From positions 1 through 64,000 of the forward strand of contig DAOSBX010000001.1 in assembly GCA_035361075.1 (NCBI GenBank): a stretch of 64,000 nucleotides of DNA. Direction: 5' to 3'. This DNA comes from Candidatus Hydrogenedens sp. (GTDB taxonomy: Bacteria > Hydrogenedentota > Hydrogenedentia > Hydrogenedentales > Hydrogenedentaceae). Within the stretch, counting starts at the first letter, position 1, and each line of letters starts with the position of its first letter. Below the pieces are notes generated by a model that was not told the DNA's origin, made no database searches, and was given only the letters and a program-made list of their open reading frames with translations. The position numbers were made by a program, and so were the translations under genes. Shown in pieces: positions 17,139 through 25,702 of the stretch.

Positions 17139-17867
17139 CTAATTATATAAACCTTTGATTGCATTTAAACGGATTTTAAACAAATCGCAAAACATTTTAA
17201 CAGAATCTTTTAAGGGGTGAACTCTCGATTCTTTGCGATTTCTCCAACGTGTAGGAACTTCTTTAATTTTAAGATTATGTTTTTCTGCAATAAACAAAAT
17301 TTCAGCATCAAAACTAAACCGATTTAAGGTTTGTCTTGGGAAAATAATTTGAACAGCTTTTTTAGTAAAGCATTTACATCCACATTGTGTATCCTTAAAG
17401 TGAGTTAATCTAAAAAATCGTAGAATAAGATTATAAATTTTTCCCATGAGTTGTCGATAGAAAGGTTGAGAAATTTCAATTATTGATTCAGGTAACGCTC
17501 TTGAAGCTATGGCTACATCATAACCTTGTTGAATTTCATTGATAAGTTTTTGAGTTTCTTCAATAGGGGTAGAAGCATCTGCGTCATAAAAGCAACAAAT
17601 ATCTCCATTGGCATGATGAAGCATGGCTTCTTTGACAACTTTACCTTTTCCCTCGTTTGTGGTAAATTGAATAACTTTGATTTGTTCAGGATATTGTTCC
17701 GCCCAATGATTGGCTTTCTGGACTGTGTTGTCCTTACTACCGTCGTCAGAGATTATAATTTCAAAGGAAAAAGATTGCTTTTTCAAATACTCAAATACAT
17801 AGTTTAAAGTTGCTTCAATTTGATGTTCTTCATTGTATGTGGGGATTATTAAGGAAAAATAAGGCAA
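17139..17867 (-). CDS. GT2 glycosyltransferase, polyprenyl-phosphate sugar synthase type
   Basis: The protein shows the GT-A fold motifs LIIPTYNEEHQIEATL, IIISDDGSKDNT and the DADAST metal-binding motif, then QCGCKCFTKKAVQIIFP and FDAEILFIAEKH. This is the pattern of dolichyl/undecaprenyl-phosphate glucose or mannose synthases, which build the lipid-linked donor at the inner membrane face. No transmembrane tail follows, so it resembles the soluble or peripheral forms. TTG at 17867 was chosen because AAAGGAG stands 8 bases upstream; the longer frame from TTG at 17891 would include that site. It could supply the GT39-like transferase at 12091. Confidence 0.82.
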   Translation of the reverse strand: MPYFSLIIPTYNEEHQIEATLNYVFEYLKKQSFSFEIIISDDGSKDNTVQKANHWAEQYPEQIKVIQFTTNEGKGKVVKEAMLHHANGDICCFYDADASTPIEETQKLINEIQQGYDVAIASRALPESIIEISQPFYRQLMGKIYNLILRFFRLTHFKDTQCGCKCFTKKAVQIIFPRQTLNRFSFDAEILFIAEKHNLKIKEVPTRWRNRKESRVHPLKDSVKMFCDLFKIRLNAIKGLYN

Positions 17868-17943
17868 AACAAAAACTCCTTTACCCCTCAATGTTGTTAG
17901 TATTCAATTGCAAAATATTAAATCAGTTTCTAATTATTAGTTC

Positions 17944-19005
17944 TTAGTTCGCTGGTTGGTACCATACATTTCTATAACGAACAGGGTCACCGTGGTCTTG
18001 AAGCATAAGCACACCTTTGGGTGTTTCCTGCTCACTTACACCACCTGGGGTCGGTCCTTTAAGTTCTACATTGTCATGAATAAGGATGCCATTGTGATAT
18101 ACCGTAATGAAAGCGTTTTTAATTTTTTTGCCATTCTCGTCGAATTTAGGACCTGTGAAAGTGATGTCATATGTTTGCCACTGTAATGGAGGTAGGGAAG
18201 CACAGACTTTTGGTGTCGCCGCTTTATAGATGCCTCCACAAAGATTATCCGCAGGTAAATCACCAAAACTATCTAACACCTGGACCTCGTATCTTCCAAA
18301 GATATAAACGCCACTGTTACCTCTTGCTTGGCCTGTCTCGTTAGGCATGAATGGACACATGAACTCAATATGGTATAACCCGTCTCCGTATTCTTCTTTT
18401 GTCCATAAACTTGTGGCTACTGTTTTAGCGGAACCATCTTCAACTAACTGCCAATGGGGTTTTACATCCCATTTATCTAAACTTTTGCCATCCATAAGAA
18501 CAACAGCCCCTTCTGGTGGTTGTTGCCCTAACGTAGGTGATGTTAGAAAAACACGTTTGAGTTCGAACGTGGCTTTCTCTTTTCCTTGTTCAATGGTTCC
18601 TTTAAATGTTTCGTTCTTTATTTGTCCAAGAACCTTTCCTTTACCACCATAATTCTTCCCAAAATCTACATCACCATCAAAATTGATTTCCGCCATCTTT
18701 TTTGCTTTTTCCTTGTCTTGTTCCAAAATTCCAGCGGGTCCAGAAGGTGCTTTCATCCCTTTTATTTCTACACGTTGTTCAGGCTCATTCCCTTGGGAGA
18801 AAAGGAGTAGGCAACGATAACGACCATTTCCCTGGGCTATTACTTGGGCTTTGAAATTTTTACCTTCCCATAGTTTTCCACTTATGCTTCCTTGATAATT
18901 ACCCATAACATAATCATCACTTTCCTCTGCATATATTGCAAGAGTTGACAAAAGAGCAAATGCAAGTAAAATGGAAATTAAAAAATGAGATTGTACATAT
19001 TGCAT
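17944..19005 (-). CDS. Secreted DUF1080 protein (3-keto-disaccharide hydrolase-like)
   Basis: The 353-residue protein has a signal peptide (residues 1-24), a beta-rich N-terminal domain of about 140 residues, and a C-terminal DUF1080 concanavalin-like jelly-roll from about residue 170. The latter begins VVLMDGKSLDKWDV and includes GNSGVYIFGRYEVQVLDSFG, QWQTYDITFTGP and the end DHGDPVRYRNVW. DUF1080 proteins are abundant in Planctomycetes and relatives, and some hydrolyse 3-keto-glycosides. ATG at 19005 was chosen because GGAGG lies 8 bases upstream, inside a longer frame starting at 19020. Confidence 0.82.
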   Translation of the reverse strand: MQYVQSHFLISILLAFALLSTLAIYAEESDDYVMGNYQGSISGKLWEGKNFKAQVIAQGNGRYRCLLLFSQGNEPEQRVEIKGMKAPSGPAGILEQDKEKAKKMAEINFDGDVDFGKNYGGKGKVLGQIKNETFKGTIEQGKEKATFELKRVFLTSPTLGQQPPEGAVVLMDGKSLDKWDVKPHWQLVEDGSAKTVATSLWTKEEYGDGLYHIEFMCPFMPNETGQARGNSGVYIFGRYEVQVLDSFGDLPADNLCGGIYKAATPKVCASLPPLQWQTYDITFTGPKFDENGKKIKNAFITVYHNGILIHDNVELKGPTPGGVSEQETPKGVLMLQDHGDPVRYRNVWYQPAN

Positions 19006-19143
19006 GTATCGGTCCTCCATAAAATAAAAAGTTAGTTTTTAGAAGTAAAAAACACTTACCGCTTTATATTTTAAGACGATTGATGTTTAAAATGAAAATT
19101 TGTGTTTATAATTTTGAAGTAAGCCGTTTAATTATCTGGTGTT

Positions 19144-19605
19144 TTATATCTTTTTATATTTGAATAAATGTATATTTAGGTAAATGTATATATACAACAA
19201 CTGACCTTTTATTCTGTTTTTTATAGACTTTAATAGGATAGAAATAAGAGATGTGGTTAGGGTTTTATATTCATTATGGATTGTAAATATAAAACGATGT
19301 TTTGCTTTTGACAATTGGCTTAAAAAAATTAAACGAGGACTTTCGAAGAGAATTACGAAATAATCTAATTTAGTTTTACGGATTATTTGAAGTATTTTTG
19401 GAAAAGTGGATATTGCAGAACGAAAATTAAGATGTTGTCCATCCCAAGGGAGAAAGACAATTTTGTCAGTTATATCTTTTAAGCAATCTTTTGGGAACGA
19501 TTGTGGAACAAATATTAACAATTCATCTTCAGAATATTGTTCTCTTAAGAATTTTGCTGATTGCAAAAAATGTGGTCCATAACTATAAAACAAACCTATT
19601 TTCAT
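19144..19605 (-). CDS. Short GT-B-like glycosyltransferase N-terminal fragment
   Basis: The 153-residue product begins MKIGLFYSYGPHFLQSAKFL and continues with alternating strands and helices (LLIFVPQSF, LDYFVILFESPRL, HRFIFTIHNEY) like the N-terminal Rossmann lobe of GT-B glycosyltransferases. There is no C-terminal donor-binding lobe; the last 35 residues are isoleucine/tyrosine/lysine-rich and look like random AT-rich reading. Its start overlaps the end of the upstream GT4 gene (ATGA). It is probably a truncated transferase, and may be non-functional. No continuation is visible in 19021-19143. Confidence 0.5.
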   Translation of the reverse strand: MKIGLFYSYGPHFLQSAKFLREQYSEDELLIFVPQSFPKDCLKDITDKIVFLPWDGQHLNFRSAISTFPKILQIIRKTKLDYFVILFESPRLIFLSQLSKAKHRFIFTIHNEYKTLTTSLISILLKSIKNRIKGQLLYIYIYLNIHLFKYKKI

Positions 19606-20879
19606 TTATGATTCTCCTGTGTTGGCAAAGATTGTTCAATTAATGGAATATAATAATTGTTTACTATTTTTTCCCAAGTATGATTTTGAATGACATAATT
19701 TCTTGCATTACTACCTAATGTTATTCGTGTTTGGGAAGTATTTAAAAGGTTTTCTAATTCCTTTGCCAATGCAATGTAATTTGAAGGTTCGAACAGGATA
19801 CCCGTTGAATTGTGTTGTATTATTTCTGATAATCCTCCAATATTACTGGCACAAACAGTTCTTCCAGTCGCCATTGATTCTAATACAACTAAACCAAATG
19901 GCTCTTCCCATAAACTTGGCACTACACAAATATCAGCGATTGCATACATTTTGAGTAGTTGTTCATGGGATAGCCAACCAGTAGGGATAAACCATTCATT
20001 GTACAAAGATATATTGAAAGAGGTAAGGTATATTTTAAAATCATTTCTTTTCTCTCGAAGTCGTTTTCCTGCCTCAAATAAAATGGACATTCCTTTTGTA
20101 GGTTCATCACATCTGCCAGACATAAGAATTATTTTTTCTTCATTATCTTTTTTGGGTTTGGGTAAAGGTATTTGTAAAAAAGGCTCTGGTTCTATACCTC
20201 CTGGGATAACAACACTACTAATTTTATATTGTTCTAATTCTTTTTGGAAGGTTTTGTTATAAACAATAATTTTATCCCATTTTTGCACTGTATTGTGATA
20301 ATTACGAATAAAATATAATGAATAGGCTTTGCTCCTTATATAATCTTTTCCCCAACTCGTTATATTTGAGGTTTTAATTTCATATTTTAATCCTTCCAAA
20401 GAACATTTTCGGCAATAATCAGGCGTTTCGAATATGCTTAACTTACATGGTTTTTGATGTTTAAATCGTAATGGGTTTCTTAAACAAAAAATTTCGTGTG
20501 CAAATATTCTCGAGATAAGTGGTATATGTGGGTAGTACATCTTTATCAAATGTGTGACGGGTATTTTTATAATAAATCCATGTTGTAGAAAAATTAGATT
20601 TGGTTTGAATGAGTCTAAATAGAGTTTAATGCGATTGAATATTTCATAGGGGTTCCATTTTTTTTCTGGAATTAAAACTCGCTCCGCTGGGAAAGGAAGC
20701 TGGGTTGGGTCAAATTTTCCACGGTCAGTAGCCCCATCTTCTGCTATACCGATAAAGAGAAGAGGATAACCTTTTTCATGCAATTTTTTTAAGACATGAT
20801 AAGTATCTACATCAGCACCGCCATTAGGTTTCCATGAAAAATTAAAATCTATAAATATTATTTTTTTCTCAGTTGCCAA
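19602..20879 (-). CDS. GT4 glycosyltransferase (first of two tandem paralogues)
   Basis: The 425-residue GT-B enzyme has IDFNFSWKPNGGADVDTYHVL at the start and the GT4 C-terminal signature ADICVVPSLWEEPFGLVVLESMATGRTV followed by GGLSEII. Between the lobes are four cysteines spaced C-x12-C-x10-C-x2-C (ending DYCRKC), a cluster found in some GT4 enzymes that may bind a metal. It transfers a sugar from an activated donor during glycan assembly at the cytoplasmic face. The start is TTG with AGGA upstream. It is closely similar in layout to the next gene at 20903, suggesting duplication. Confidence 0.85.
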   Translation of the reverse strand: MATEKKIIFIDFNFSWKPNGGADVDTYHVLKKLHEKGYPLLFIGIAEDGATDRGKFDPTQLPFPAERVLIPEKKWNPYEIFNRIKLYLDSFKPNLIFLQHGFIIKIPVTHLIKMYYPHIPLISRIFAHEIFCLRNPLRFKHQKPCKLSIFETPDYCRKCSLEGLKYEIKTSNITSWGKDYIRSKAYSLYFIRNYHNTVQKWDKIIVYNKTFQKELEQYKISSVVIPGGIEPEPFLQIPLPKPKKDNEEKIILMSGRCDEPTKGMSILFEAGKRLREKRNDFKIYLTSFNISLYNEWFIPTGWLSHEQLLKMYAIADICVVPSLWEEPFGLVVLESMATGRTVCASNIGGLSEIIQHNSTGILFEPSNYIALAKELENLLNTSQTRITLGSNARNYVIQNHTWEKIVNNYYIPLIEQSLPTQENHK

Positions 20880-20902
20880 TCTATATTATCCTGTCTCATT
20901 TT

Positions 20903-22138
20903 TTATTTTGGTTTATTAAAAATAAGTGGCTCATAGTAATCCTCAACTATTTTTTCCCATGTATAGTTTTTAATTACATGATTTCTTCCAGCTGTTCCTA
21001 AGTTGCTCCTTAATGTTTCATTTGATAATAGAGAGTCTAAATGAGTCATTAATATATTTTTATCCGTTGGTGGGTATAATAAACCTGTTTCTCCATGTAG
21101 AATGACAGATTTAAGCCCACCTATATTGCTTGCAATGATGGGTTTACTGGAAGCCATAGCCTCCAATGCTACGAGCCCAAAGGGCTCTTCCCATAAGCTT
21201 GGGATAACACAAATGTCAGCGGTTGTGTATATAGAAGGTAACTCATAATGACTATACCAGCCAATAAATTTTACCCAATCGGGGTAACCTGTACTCCATC
21301 CCGAGGTGCATATAAGTTCAAAATCAATTCTTTTATTTCTTAATTGTTTGCAGGCTTCGTATAGTACATGAAATCCTTTAACCTCATCTTCGACGCGACC
21401 AGGGAATAGAATTTTCTTTATATCATGGCTGTAAATATTCGTATTTTGTGATGGATGGAACATCTGTGTATCAACACCACCTGGGATAATCCTCGTATTG
21501 GGATGGTAACATTTCCAGCAATTTTGCATAGTATCAGAGTATACGATCACTTGTTTTACTCTACTTAATGAAGATGTTAATATGTTAAGATAGTTCGTCT
21601 TATATGCTTTGGTTAGAATATATTCTTCAAGCCATGCATTGAACTGGTAAGATTTCAAACTTTCTTTTTGGTGGTGAAGGAAACATTGACGACATACATC
21701 TGTAGTGGATAAATAATCAAGAGGGCATGGTTTGTTGTTTCGGTATTTAACAATGTCTTTGTGACACAAGAGTTCATAAGCGTATTGACGCCAGATGATT
21801 GGAATAGAAGCATCCTTAAAAAATAGGGTGATAATGGGTTTTAGAAAAAAGCTATCCCCGATTATAAGAATATCGGGATTAAAGTCGGATACTGAATGAA
21901 TAAAATAATCTTTTATTGTTTTTAGTGAGGATGTTTTGAAATTTACATTTAACTTTTTTGTAGGGAAAGGAAGTGTCTCTGGGATAAATACCCCTCTTGT
22001 TAGTTTTGTTGATGATAAAGATAGAAGCAAGACATCATAGTTCTTTTTGTGAAGTATCGAGAGGATATTAAAAACATCGACATCCGCACCTCCTCTGGGT
22101 GGCCAATTAAATAATGTGTCGATAAAACATATTTTCAT
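20903..22138 (-). CDS. GT4 glycosyltransferase (second tandem paralogue)
   Basis: The 411-residue protein begins MKICFIDTLFNWPPRGGADVD. It has the same C-x12-C-x10-C-x2-C cluster (ending DVCRQC) as its neighbour, and the signature ADICVIPSLWEEPFGLVALEAMASSKPI followed by GGLKSVI. The likely role is addition of one sugar to the locus glycan. The conserved layout over the full length shows that the two genes arose by tandem duplication and have since diverged well beyond DNA identity. No strong ribosome site is visible; the gene follows the fusion gene with a 21-base gap and is probably translated from the same message. Confidence 0.85.
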   Translation of the reverse strand: MKICFIDTLFNWPPRGGADVDVFNILSILHKKNYDVLLLSLSSTKLTRGVFIPETLPFPTKKLNVNFKTSSLKTIKDYFIHSVSDFNPDILIIGDSFFLKPIITLFFKDASIPIIWRQYAYELLCHKDIVKYRNNKPCPLDYLSTTDVCRQCFLHHQKESLKSYQFNAWLEEYILTKAYKTNYLNILTSSLSRVKQVIVYSDTMQNCWKCYHPNTRIIPGGVDTQMFHPSQNTNIYSHDIKKILFPGRVEDEVKGFHVLYEACKQLRNKRIDFELICTSGWSTGYPDWVKFIGWYSHYELPSIYTTADICVIPSLWEEPFGLVALEAMASSKPIIASNIGGLKSVILHGETGLLYPPTDKNILMTHLDSLLSNETLRSNLGTAGRNHVIKNYTWEKIVEDYYEPLIFNKPK

Positions 22139-22159
22139 AGTTCTATTAGTTTTTGATAA

Positions 22160-24505
22160 TTATCTATGTTGTAATGAGCCATACCATTGGCTACCCCCAT
22201 GGTCAAGGTGTAATACAACAACATTGTTTAGTCGATGTTCAGGACCGAATGTTTCTATGATGGATTTACCAAAGAACCAATCTGCTCCTTCAAAGTGATT
22301 GAATTCTGGATAGGTAATTTTGTTAAAGACCTCTTTTCGACAGCACTGACAGAAGCCGATTGGAATACCCTGAGCTTCTTTTCTTCTCCATTCGCCTGGG
22401 CTATTTAGTAATTCTTCATACTGTTCCCAGGGTTTTATCAAACCTAAGATTATCTTAGAAGTCGTCTCAGGTGATAACATTTTTCGACCATCGGGAGCAA
22501 CAAATAAAGTAGAAGATTCCACTTTATTTAATTCTGCAAAGAAGTTGGGTGGTACTACAATGTCTGCATCTAATAAGACAATCCAATCCCCTGAGCATAA
22601 TGGTAAAGAAGAATTGATGAGTACACCTTTTGATTTCCAGAAACTCTGATTGAAAGGTGAGCGGATAATTTTAATTTCTGGGAATGTATTTTCAAAACAA
22701 TTTATGATGTCATCTGTCGCATCCAATCCTGGGACATAGGCTATGACCACCTCTATTTGTGCAGGCTTTATATTGGTTTGATGAACAAGGCTTAGCAAAG
22801 ATGCTTTTAATCGGTTTGCATAACGGGAGCAAACATAGAGTACCGAAAACGTTGCTTTCCTCTCCTCTTTATGTTCTTCAATCTGTTTCCATAGTGTTAT
22901 CCCTTGAGTAACAATTTCACCATCTATGTTCCAAATGGATATTCTCGGTTCTAATATCCCAGGAAGTCTTGTCGGGACAAAAGCAGAGTTTGCGAATTCT
23001 GTTGGAGCAACAACTTCATTGTCTCTGATAAGGATATAATAGCCATCTTTGTCAATATGTAAAGTAAGTTTATGGCTTTGAGCTATCATGGGGCAGACGA
23101 GTTTTATATGAGGTCCAAAACTAAATCCAATTTGTTCTGCAAAGCCACCTCCAAAGGTCACAGAGATAGTTAATGGTGGTTCTGTTCTACACAAAGGAGT
23201 GCTCTGTAACTCATTACGGCTAAAAGAAAACCAACGCACCGCTCCAGGCATATAGTGGGTCATGTGATTTTCTATCTCATAATCTTCAGGTTGAACTTCT
23301 TTCCATGGTTTTTCATGAAGCATTATTTGAATTGCATTATTGTATAACTCTTGAAATTGAGAATAGATATTTAAGTGTTCTTTTTCAACTTTATCTAAAT
23401 AATATGGAGGTGATTTCCGAAATATTAACGGGTCTCTTATAATATCTCCATCGATAGGTTTCGGCGTAAATATTAGTTTTATAAAGTTATTTTTACCTTT
23501 GTCACAAACATATCTTAACGAGCAGGATGCACATTTTGTACCCCATTCCTTTTCCTTTTGCTTTTGGAGTTCTAATATTTTTTGCTCTAATAGTGTCGTA
23601 TTTTCGGGAAGTGGTTGAGGTTTCTTCTTTGATTCCCAGTGTCGAGTTAATTTATGCCATGCCCATAGAGGGACGTATAAGCCAGGATGATTGAGTATCC
23701 ATGGCAAAACTAACTGGTCAATACCGCTGTGAAATGAAGTTTTTTCTCGTATCTTCATTTCCAATATTTTTCTAATTTTGGAGGCTTTGAAATTCCATAA
23801 AAGTTGAGCGAGTTCAAAGGAGGATTGAAGGTAAAATTCAGTATCGGAGAAATACTGTTGTGTGTTGATAATGGCTGGAAATAATTGCGGTTCGACAAGA
23901 CAATAAGGAATTCCTAAAATGTTAACTGGAACATTTGAATGGTAAAATGTTTTGCTTATTTTAGCCCAATCTTTTATTGTTTCTTGATTTATTTCTATGT
24001 TTTTATTATTTATGAATGGATATTTATGAACAAATGTAATTGAGGCAAACGTTTTAAGTACTTCTATAATATCTTCTTCTGATGAGTTTAGATTAAAAGG
24101 AAATGGATAAACACAGTAAAGCCGTATAGGTATGTTTAATTCATTACCTATATGTGCCCAGTTTTTTAATTGGTCTAATGAGAGATTTGTAGCAATTAGA
24201 AATATATCAAGCAAATTAAAGTTTTTAAGATTTTCAATATTCTTAGGCGGTTCGGTAAGATTTGTTCCCCAGGAGACATTACATTGAATAATGTCATTTA
24301 TAAATTGTAAAAGATTTTTTATATTTCCAATGTCCTCATGTGAACCTGAAAAGAAATCGGTTTTATCTACCTTAAAAGAATCATAATTAACACGAGCCCA
24401 TTTTTTTAAGTCTTCTAATGGTATGATTTCATTAAATCGGTTATATTGGAAGATAAAACCTCGTTTTGTTCGCATCTTTTTTGTTATTTCAAATTCTTGA
24501 CTCAT
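22160..24505 (-). CDS. Radical-SAM-like domain without FeS motif fused to GT2 glycosyltransferase
   Basis: The 781-residue protein has two parts. Residues about 1-340 alternate strands and helices like a radical SAM barrel (e.g. LLDIFLIATNLSLDQLKNW, VPVNILGIPYCL) and end in a SPASM-like cysteine group CX2CX5C (Cys325, 328, 334), but the N-terminal CX3CX2C that would hold the catalytic cluster is absent. A middle region of about 200 residues is unassigned. From residue 551 to the end lies a GT2 domain with IVLLDADIVVPP (DxD) and EGADWFFGKS. The gene is 6 bases from a canonical radical SAM gene, so the pseudo-barrel may be its partner. Function is inferred only in outline. Confidence 0.7.
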   Translation of the reverse strand: MSQEFEITKKMRTKRGFIFQYNRFNEIIPLEDLKKWARVNYDSFKVDKTDFFSGSHEDIGNIKNLLQFINDIIQCNVSWGTNLTEPPKNIENLKNFNLLDIFLIATNLSLDQLKNWAHIGNELNIPIRLYCVYPFPFNLNSSEEDIIEVLKTFASITFVHKYPFINNKNIEINQETIKDWAKISKTFYHSNVPVNILGIPYCLVEPQLFPAIINTQQYFSDTEFYLQSSFELAQLLWNFKASKIRKILEMKIREKTSFHSGIDQLVLPWILNHPGLYVPLWAWHKLTRHWESKKKPQPLPENTTLLEQKILELQKQKEKEWGTKCASCSLRYVCDKGKNNFIKLIFTPKPIDGDIIRDPLIFRKSPPYYLDKVEKEHLNIYSQFQELYNNAIQIMLHEKPWKEVQPEDYEIENHMTHYMPGAVRWFSFSRNELQSTPLCRTEPPLTISVTFGGGFAEQIGFSFGPHIKLVCPMIAQSHKLTLHIDKDGYYILIRDNEVVAPTEFANSAFVPTRLPGILEPRISIWNIDGEIVTQGITLWKQIEEHKEERKATFSVLYVCSRYANRLKASLLSLVHQTNIKPAQIEVVIAYVPGLDATDDIINCFENTFPEIKIIRSPFNQSFWKSKGVLINSSLPLCSGDWIVLLDADIVVPPNFFAELNKVESSTLFVAPDGRKMLSPETTSKIILGLIKPWEQYEELLNSPGEWRRKEAQGIPIGFCQCCRKEVFNKITYPEFNHFEGADWFFGKSIIETFGPEHRLNNVVVLHLDHGGSQWYGSLQHR

Positions 24506-24511
24506 AGACTT

Positions 24512-25585
24512 TTATTTGATTAACGATTTTAATTGTCTAATTGAATTGTATAATTTTGGAAACTGGTTTTGAGTATATATTTTAGCTAAAAGCCATTTTC
24601 GTTCCCATTTCCATTTTCCTTGGGGGTTCATGGCTTTATCTCTAAAAGTCTGATTCCAAAAATAACAGACCGTGCTACAACCTTTACAGCCATTTTCGCC
24701 AATGGCTTTTTCAATTTCATCTTTAATTACTGGACTGTTGATAATGTCATCCAATAAAGTAAAATTTATATTCCTTGTTTCATCTTTTTCCCATATCGGA
24801 TAATGCCAACAAGGGACTACCCAACCTTCTTCATCAATGCCAATATGAGATTTGGGAATAGAACAATTTTTACCAGGATGCATAATTAAATCGGGATAAC
24901 GAAAGCTGAGTTCAAATCCCTTAATCATGTCTTTTGATAAAGAGACATGTCGACGTTCCTTTTTATCTCGTTCTAATATCTCATACAGTTGATTGATTGC
25001 AATTGGAATAAGTTCCATAGGGACTAATTCTTTTTGATGATACGTCTCGGTAAAAGAAAAGCCATGCCAGACGAGGGGGTAGGATTTAAAATACTCATAA
25101 GTTTCAATAGATTTATCATAATTGCTTTTTTGTATCACTGTATTAATAGCCACCTTGGCTCCTTTTTCGATGAGAGATAAAAATGCTTCATTAGTCCGTT
25201 CAAAAGTCCCTTCACCACGAATGGAATTATGTACTTCACCGACACCATCAACAGAAATATTCAGAATAACATTAGGGTGATCAGCATAATACTGAATATC
25301 TTCACGTGTAAATCGTGTCGCATTTGTAAGTACCCATATTTCAATAGAATGTTGAGATAGTTTGTCAATCATCTCTTTGAGATAGGGTAAAAGGGTAGGT
25401 TCACCACCTCCAATAACTACACGTTGAAATTTCTTTCGGATTGCAAAATCAGAGATGTGGAGTAGTTGTTCTCGTGAGAGAGTTTTCTTCTCTCTCGAAA
25501 CTACAGGGCACATTCTACAGTTAAGGTTGCAACACGAAGTCACGCAAACTGTTATTTGTTCCCAGTTATAAAATTCGTCTGCCAT
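24512..25585 (-). CDS. Radical SAM/SPASM protein
   Basis: The 357-residue enzyme has CNLNCRMC (Cys19, 23, 26), the CX3CX2C motif for the SAM-binding 4Fe-4S cluster, then VVIGGGEPTLLPYL and NISVDGVGEVHNSIRG, as in the SPASM/twitch class. Cysteines near the C-terminus (CSIPKSHIGIDEEG, VVPCWHY, ENGCKGCSTVCYF) would hold an auxiliary cluster. Such enzymes modify peptides or sugars. Its location among glycosyltransferases and an exporter suggests a sugar or glycan-linked substrate; no precursor peptide gene was found nearby. It is divergent from another radical SAM gene at 25703, with a 117-base shared promoter region. Confidence 0.85.
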   Translation of the reverse strand: MADEFYNWEQITVCVTSCCNLNCRMCPVVSREKKTLSREQLLHISDFAIRKKFQRVVIGGGEPTLLPYLKEMIDKLSQHSIEIWVLTNATRFTREDIQYYADHPNVILNISVDGVGEVHNSIRGEGTFERTNEAFLSLIEKGAKVAINTVIQKSNYDKSIETYEYFKSYPLVWHGFSFTETYHQKELVPMELIPIAINQLYEILERDKKERRHVSLSKDMIKGFELSFRYPDLIMHPGKNCSIPKSHIGIDEEGWVVPCWHYPIWEKDETRNINFTLLDDIINSPVIKDEIEKAIGENGCKGCSTVCYFWNQTFRDKAMNPQGKWKWERKWLLAKIYTQNQFPKLYNSIRQLKSLIK

Positions 25586-25702
25586 TGTTTCTTAATAGGT
25601 AAAGTTATTAAAATTGTGATTGAAATTACATAAAGTATACCATTGAATATTAGTTGAATATAAAATAGAAAAGATATGAAACCTTGAACTGCTGAGATTT
25701 TT

